This document shows, piece after piece, positions 24,658 through 26,949 of a DNA stretch of 26,949 nucleotides (position 1 is the stretch's first letter; each line of letters starts with the position of its first letter). The translations under genes were made by a program, and so were the position numbers. This stretch comes from JAFKKF01 sp035651055. GTDB taxonomy: Bacteria > Pseudomonadota > Alphaproteobacteria > Rhizobiales > Kaistiaceae. The notes below the pieces were generated by a model, which made no database searches, was not told the DNA's origin, and worked only from the letters and a program-made list of their open reading frames with translations. The DNA lies in contig DASRGK010000074.1 of the NCBI GenBank assembly GCA_035651055.1, forward strand, positions 1 through 26,949, in the 5' to 3' direction.

Positions 24658-24726
24658 CGGTCCGGCGGGCAATTCCTTCTGCCGGCGCCAGTCCGCATCC
24701 CGCGCGTTTTCTTTTGGCCCAACGGC

Positions 24727-25329
24727 TCAGATCGGGCTGCCGCTCGCCTTCGTCTCGAGCTCGTCGAGGGATTTCTTGACGTTGTCGAGATGCGGATCGA
24801 CGGCAAGGGCGCGGCGGAAGGCCTCGGCGGCGCGTTTGTCGTCGCCGATGTCGCGCATGATCATGCCAAGCCCGGACAACGCGCCGAAGTGGCGCGGCTC
24901 GATCGCCAGCGTCCGTTCGATATCGGCGAGCGATTTGCTGTAATCGTCGGTGAGGTAATAGACCGTCGCCCGCTTGTTCCAGCCTTCGACGTAGTCGGGC
25001 TTCATGGTGACGATGCGGTCGAGGAGGTCGAGCGCGTCGGCATACATCTTGGCGTCCATGGCGCGCATCGCCCAGAGCATCAGGACGTCGACCGTATCGC
25101 TGCCGGAGCGGAGCCACAGGTGGAGGATTTCCGATTCCGCGGTCTTGGCCGCCTCGTCGCTCGTCGAAGCGGCCTGGAGCGTCGCGAAGAGATCGTCCAG
25201 TTGCTCTGCGCGGCTCTTCTCCGGCGCCACGGCATCCCTGCCGACGCTGGGCGGTGTCTCTTCCGCCGCGAGCGGCACGGCGGCGGCAACGGTGACGAAG
25301 AGCGCGAAAATGCCTCGCAGAATCCGCAT
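24727..25329 (-). CDS. Periplasmic tetratricopeptide-repeat protein
   Basis: A 200-residue protein with a signal peptide (ILRGIFALFVTVAAAVPLAA, cut after residue 21-22). A helical region with SRAEQLDDLFATLQAASTSDEA follows, then about three TPR units from residue 80 to 190, for example ALDLLDRIVTMKPDYVEGWNKRATVYYLTDDYSKSL and GMIMRDIGDDKRAAEAFRRALAVDPHLDNV. No enzymatic motif. TPR proteins act as docking scaffolds; the partner is unknown. It converges with pyk (70 bases between stops) and lies 75 bases after rpmJ on the same strand, with an inverted repeat at 25342-25356 between them. The ribosome binding site is not obvious. Confidence 0.85.
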   Translation of the reverse strand: MRILRGIFALFVTVAAAVPLAAEETPPSVGRDAVAPEKSRAEQLDDLFATLQAASTSDEAAKTAESEILHLWLRSGSDTVDVLMLWAMRAMDAKMYADALDLLDRIVTMKPDYVEGWNKRATVYYLTDDYSKSLADIERTLAIEPRHFGALSGLGMIMRDIGDDKRAAEAFRRALAVDPHLDNVKKSLDELETKASGSPI

Positions 25330-25341
25330 GGAAACAACGAT

Positions 25342-25356
25342 AGCGCCCGAGGCGCT
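25342..25356. repeat. Inverted repeat between rpmJ and the TPR gene
   Basis: AGCGCC-CGA-GGCGCT, a perfect six-base stem with a three-base centre. On the minus strand it lies between TTGACG and TATCGT (16-base spacing), a possible promoter of the TPR gene, so it could be an operator. It could equally be a weak terminator of rpmJ. Confidence 0.45.
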
Positions 25357-25404
25357 TTCGTCAAAACACGGCGATGTGAGGCTGCGGCGAAGCCCGGCGC
25401 CGGC

Positions 25405-25530
25405 TCAGCCCTGGCGGGCTTTGAAGCGCGGGTTGGTCTTGTTGATGATGTAGACGCGGCCCTTCCTCCGCACCAGCCGATTGGCGCGGTGCCGGTTGCG
25501 AAGCGAGCGGAGTGAGTTGCGGATCTTCAT
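25405..25530 (-). CDS. rpmJ: 50S ribosomal protein L36, cysteine-free type
   Basis: A 41-residue gene. The product starts MKIRNSLRSLRNRH, continues NRLVRRKGRVYIINKTNP and ends RFKARQG. RGRVYIINKTNPRFKARQG-type endings and the length identify L36. None of the four zinc-binding residues of the classical (C+) form is present: there is no cysteine at all, so this is the zinc-independent C- form, which many alphaproteobacteria use as their main L36. A strong promoter (TTGACA, 17 bases, TAGGTT) lies 34 bases upstream, fitting a highly expressed ribosomal gene. It is not in a ribosomal protein operon. Confidence 0.95.
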   Translation of the reverse strand: MKIRNSLRSLRNRHRANRLVRRKGRVYIINKTNPRFKARQG

Positions 25531-25563
25531 GACACGTCTACTTCGGGCTGGAAAAGCGCGCGG

Positions 25564-25592
25564 AACCTAGTGGCCGCGCCCTGCCCTGTCAA
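25564..25592 (-). promoter_or_regulatory. Strong sigma-70 promoter of rpmJ
   Basis: On the minus strand TTGACA (complement of 25587-25592), a 17-base spacer and TAGGTT (complement of 25564-25569). The -35 is perfect and the spacing optimal. It lies within the 79-base gap between the secreted unknown gene and rpmJ. Confidence 0.7.
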
Positions 25593-25609
25593 GAAATTCC
25601 GCCGCCGGA

Positions 25610-26101
25610 TCAGACCTGCGGTCCGGCCGCGGCGCGCAGGATCGTGGTCCAGGTATCGCCGGGGATCATGGTCCGGGTTGCGGCGCAGCCATCGGCGCCG
25701 ATCTCGACCACATCCGCCGTCCAGTCGCCGTCCTGGCCCGGGAAGAGATGAACGAGCACCTCGGAGACCGTGACCGGGGCGATCTCGCCCTGCGCGCGCC
25801 AGGCATCGGCGAAGGCCTGTTGCAGGCCGTTGCCGAGCCGGTAGACCTTGCCGCCGAAGCGCGATTCCTCGTTGGCAAAGCCGGCGAGAATGGACTCGGA
25901 CGGGACGCAGGAAGACGTGGCGGCCGTCACCGGCGTGGTGAACAGGGCGGCGCCGATAACGGGGGCGCCGGCGCTCCTGAGCACGCCGTCGTCGATGTAG
26001 CGGCTGGCCGGGCCGAAGGAAGCGGCAGCGAGCGTGATGCCCGCGGCGCCAACCATGCCGACTGTCGTGAGAACCGCGAAAAGCTTGGAGTGGGCACGCA
26101 T
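25610..26101 (-). CDS. Secreted protein of unknown function
   Basis: A 163-residue protein. Residues 1-27 look like a signal peptide (LFAVLTTVGMVGAAGITLAAA). The mature part has two cysteines (SSCVPSES and GADGCAAT) that may form one disulfide, a segment FANEESRFGGKVYRLGNGLQQAFADAW and a C-terminal DGDWTADVVEIGADGC. I do not recognise a family. It starts with a good ribosome binding site (GAGGGAGGG on the minus strand) before the ATG at 26101, and base use is like its neighbours, so it is a real gene. It lies between the tRNA and rpmJ, both on the same strand. The 178 bases to the tRNA hold only a small inverted repeat (CTGTG/CACAG) and no clear promoter. Confidence 0.75.
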   Translation of the reverse strand: MRAHSKLFAVLTTVGMVGAAGITLAAASFGPASRYIDDGVLRSAGAPVIGAALFTTPVTAATSSCVPSESILAGFANEESRFGGKVYRLGNGLQQAFADAWRAQGEIAPVTVSEVLVHLFPGQDGDWTADVVEIGADGCAATRTMIPGDTWTTILRAAAGPQV

Positions 26102-26279
26102 TTCAGCCCTCCCTCGATCGCCGCCGGAGCGGCCGTCGCAGGACCAACGCGCAGACGACGCTTTGGTTCAGGACAGGAGGGTGTTTACGCCGCTATTCGC
26201 GTTCCGGCTGTGACCGGGGACACAGGAAAGGGTGGCCGCCGACTCGCGGTCCTTCGGGGGCCGTCTGGTCTCGGGCGAA

Positions 26280-26354
26280 TGGTGGGCGCGACAGGGATTG
26301 AACCTGTGACCCCTGCCGTGTCGAGGCAGTGCTCTACCGCTGAGCTACGCGCCC
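26280..26354 (-). tRNA. tRNA-Val (anticodon GAC)
   Basis: On the minus strand a full 75-base cloverleaf is read. Acceptor GGGCGCG pairs with CGCGCCC, then A and an encoded CCA. D-arm GCTC/GAGC, anticodon stem CTGCC/GGCAG, variable loop GGGTC, T-arm ACAGG/CCTGT with loop TTCAATC. The seven-base anticodon loop is TCGACAC, which places GAC at 34-36 (valine, codons GUC/GUU). Position 33 is C instead of the almost universal U. All stems are perfect, so it is not an obvious pseudogene. A TTGAAC/TATATG promoter lies upstream. Confidence 0.93.
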
Positions 26355-26389
26355 ACGCATAGGAGGCCGCTTGCGGCCGTGGGTCACCG

Positions 26390-26419
26390 CATATAGCAGC
26401 GCGGGCGAAGCTTGTTCAA
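26390..26419 (-). promoter_or_regulatory. Predicted promoter of the tRNA-Val gene
   Basis: On the minus strand TTGAAC (complement of 26414-26419), an 18-base spacer and TATATG (complement of 26390-26395), about 35 bases before the tRNA 5' end. The leader between contains GGCCGC-TT-GCGGCC (26365-26378). Confidence 0.5.
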
Positions 26420-26447
26420 GTGTCGCCGCTCATGCCGGTCGCGCGGC

Positions 26448-26807
26448 TCATGCCGCGAGGAGCTTCTCGACCTCGTTGACGAGGTCCTTGAGGTGGAACG
26501 GCTTCGACAGGACCTTGGCGTCCTTGGGGGCGTTCGAATCCGGGTTGAGGGCGACGGCGGCGAAGCCGGTGATGAACATCACCTTGAGATCGGGGTCGAG
26601 CTCGGTCGCGCGGCGGGCGAGCTCGATGCCGTCCATTTCGGGCATGACGATGTCGGTCAGGAGAAGCGTGAACGGCTCCTCGCGGATGCGCTCATAGGCG
26701 CTCCTGCCATTGTCGAAGGCGACCACGTCATGGCCGGCGTTCTGCAGCGCTTTGGCGAGGAAACGGCGCATGTCGCTGTCGTCTTCAGCAAGGAGGATTC
26801 TTGACAC
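26448..26807 (-). CDS. cpdR: CpdR cell-cycle response regulator
   Basis: A 119-residue single-domain receiver. It starts MSRILLAEDDSDMRRFL (acidic pair near residue 9-10), has phosphoacceptor D52 in LLLTDIVMPEMDG, and the CpdR signatures MFITGFAAVALNPDSNAPKDAKVLSKPFHLKDLVNEV. In Caulobacter, unphosphorylated CpdR brings the ClpXP protease to the cell pole and primes it for substrates, including CtrA through further adaptors; the CckA-ChpT phosphorelay switches it off. The start is a GTG at 26807: no ATG is available, and the open frame beyond it to 26948 is unlike the family. The length fits CpdR. A perfect inverted repeat lies 45 bases upstream. Confidence 0.95.
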   Translation of the reverse strand: MSRILLAEDDSDMRRFLAKALQNAGHDVVAFDNGRSAYERIREEPFTLLLTDIVMPEMDGIELARRATELDPDLKVMFITGFAAVALNPDSNAPKDAKVLSKPFHLKDLVNEVEKLLAA

Positions 26808-26851
26808 TGCCGCAAGGGTCCACGAGAGCGATTGGTGACGGAATGTTAGCC

Positions 26852-26878
26852 TTACCGGATTAACAGGGAAGCCGGTAA
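26852..26878. repeat. Inverted repeat upstream of cpdR
   Basis: TTACCGG (26852-26858) and CCGGTAA (26872-26878) are perfect inverted copies around a 13-base centre that contains TTAAC. The site lies 45-71 bases before the cpdR start, in or next to its promoter. It could be a regulator-binding site. The remaining bases to the window end show no gene that I can support. Confidence 0.5.
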
Positions 26879-26949
26879 AGATCGCGTGAACGGCACCCTC
26901 CCCCGCTCCTCCGCAACGTTTCTGGACAGCGCTAGCCGATCTTGGCAAC

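Noticed and set aside
23269..24672. Open frame of 467 codons opposite pyk
   Set aside because: Mirror of the pyk codon pattern; no hydrophobic core or motif.
26280..26354. tRNA-Val as an integration (att) site for an island
   Set aside because: No integrase gene and no repeat of the tRNA 3' end is visible in the window; flanking genes are core genes.
26932..26949. Possible last codons (VAKIG, stop) of a minus-strand gene entering from the right edge
   Set aside because: Five codons are too few to support a gene.

Overview
The window is GC-rich, densely coded chromosomal DNA from an alphaproteobacterium, most probably of the order Hyphomicrobiales (Rhizobiales). The evidence is the split proton-translocating transhydrogenase genes (pntAA, pntAB, pntB) behind an aa3-oxidase subunit IV gene, a CpdR cell-cycle regulator, the nucleoid protein GapR (DUF2312), a DUF1036 gene overlapping pyk, two small DUF465 (YdcH-like) genes beside purEK, and a cysteine-free ribosomal protein L36. 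I cannot name the genus. Nearly everything is core housekeeping DNA. The only sign of mobile DNA is the last 42 codons of a transposase at the left edge. I see no phage, CRISPR array, toxin-antitoxin, secretion or defence locus.

Layout. 1-1863: transposase tail, a TSUP membrane transporter, and an ArsR-type regulator overlapping an SRPBCC-domain gene, closed by a two-way terminator. 1889-4638: two divergent DUF465 genes, purE-purK (purine synthesis) and rpsU. 4779-7683: a TPR lipoprotein, a secreted phytase/esterase-like protein whose ribosome binding site is buried in a hairpin, and a small secreted protein with a mirror-symmetric six-cysteine pattern. 7670-10876 (minus): an aa3-oxidase subunit IV-pntAA-pntAB-pntB operon. 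10979-14964 (minus): DoxX, an ABC1/UbiB-like kinase, a two-segment membrane peptide and an M3 oligopeptidase. 15096-20304 (plus): a sigma-54-type response regulator, an L,D-transpeptidase and an M15/DUF882 peptidase with a long tail. The last two look like a maker and a cutter of 3-3 peptidoglycan cross-links. 20362-22493: gapR, an N-formylglutamate amidohydrolase and an EamA exporter. 22670-24657: a DUF1036-pyk operon. 24727-26807 (minus): a TPR protein, rpmJ, a secreted unknown, a tRNA-Val(GAC) with an unusual loop base, and cpdR.

The genes mostly work as separate small operons for purine synthesis, NADPH/NADH balance and respiration, cell-wall remodelling, replication and cell-cycle control, glycolysis and translation. 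No gene-free stretch exceeds 300 bases; the largest are 2066-2315, 7156-7380, 18403-18606, 26102-26279 and 22494-22669, and what they hold is given in the entries. The most interesting signals are regulatory or structural: the sequestered ribosome binding site at 5740-5785, the symmetric cysteine protein at 7381-7683, C33 in the tRNA-Val, and inverted repeats placed inside promoters.
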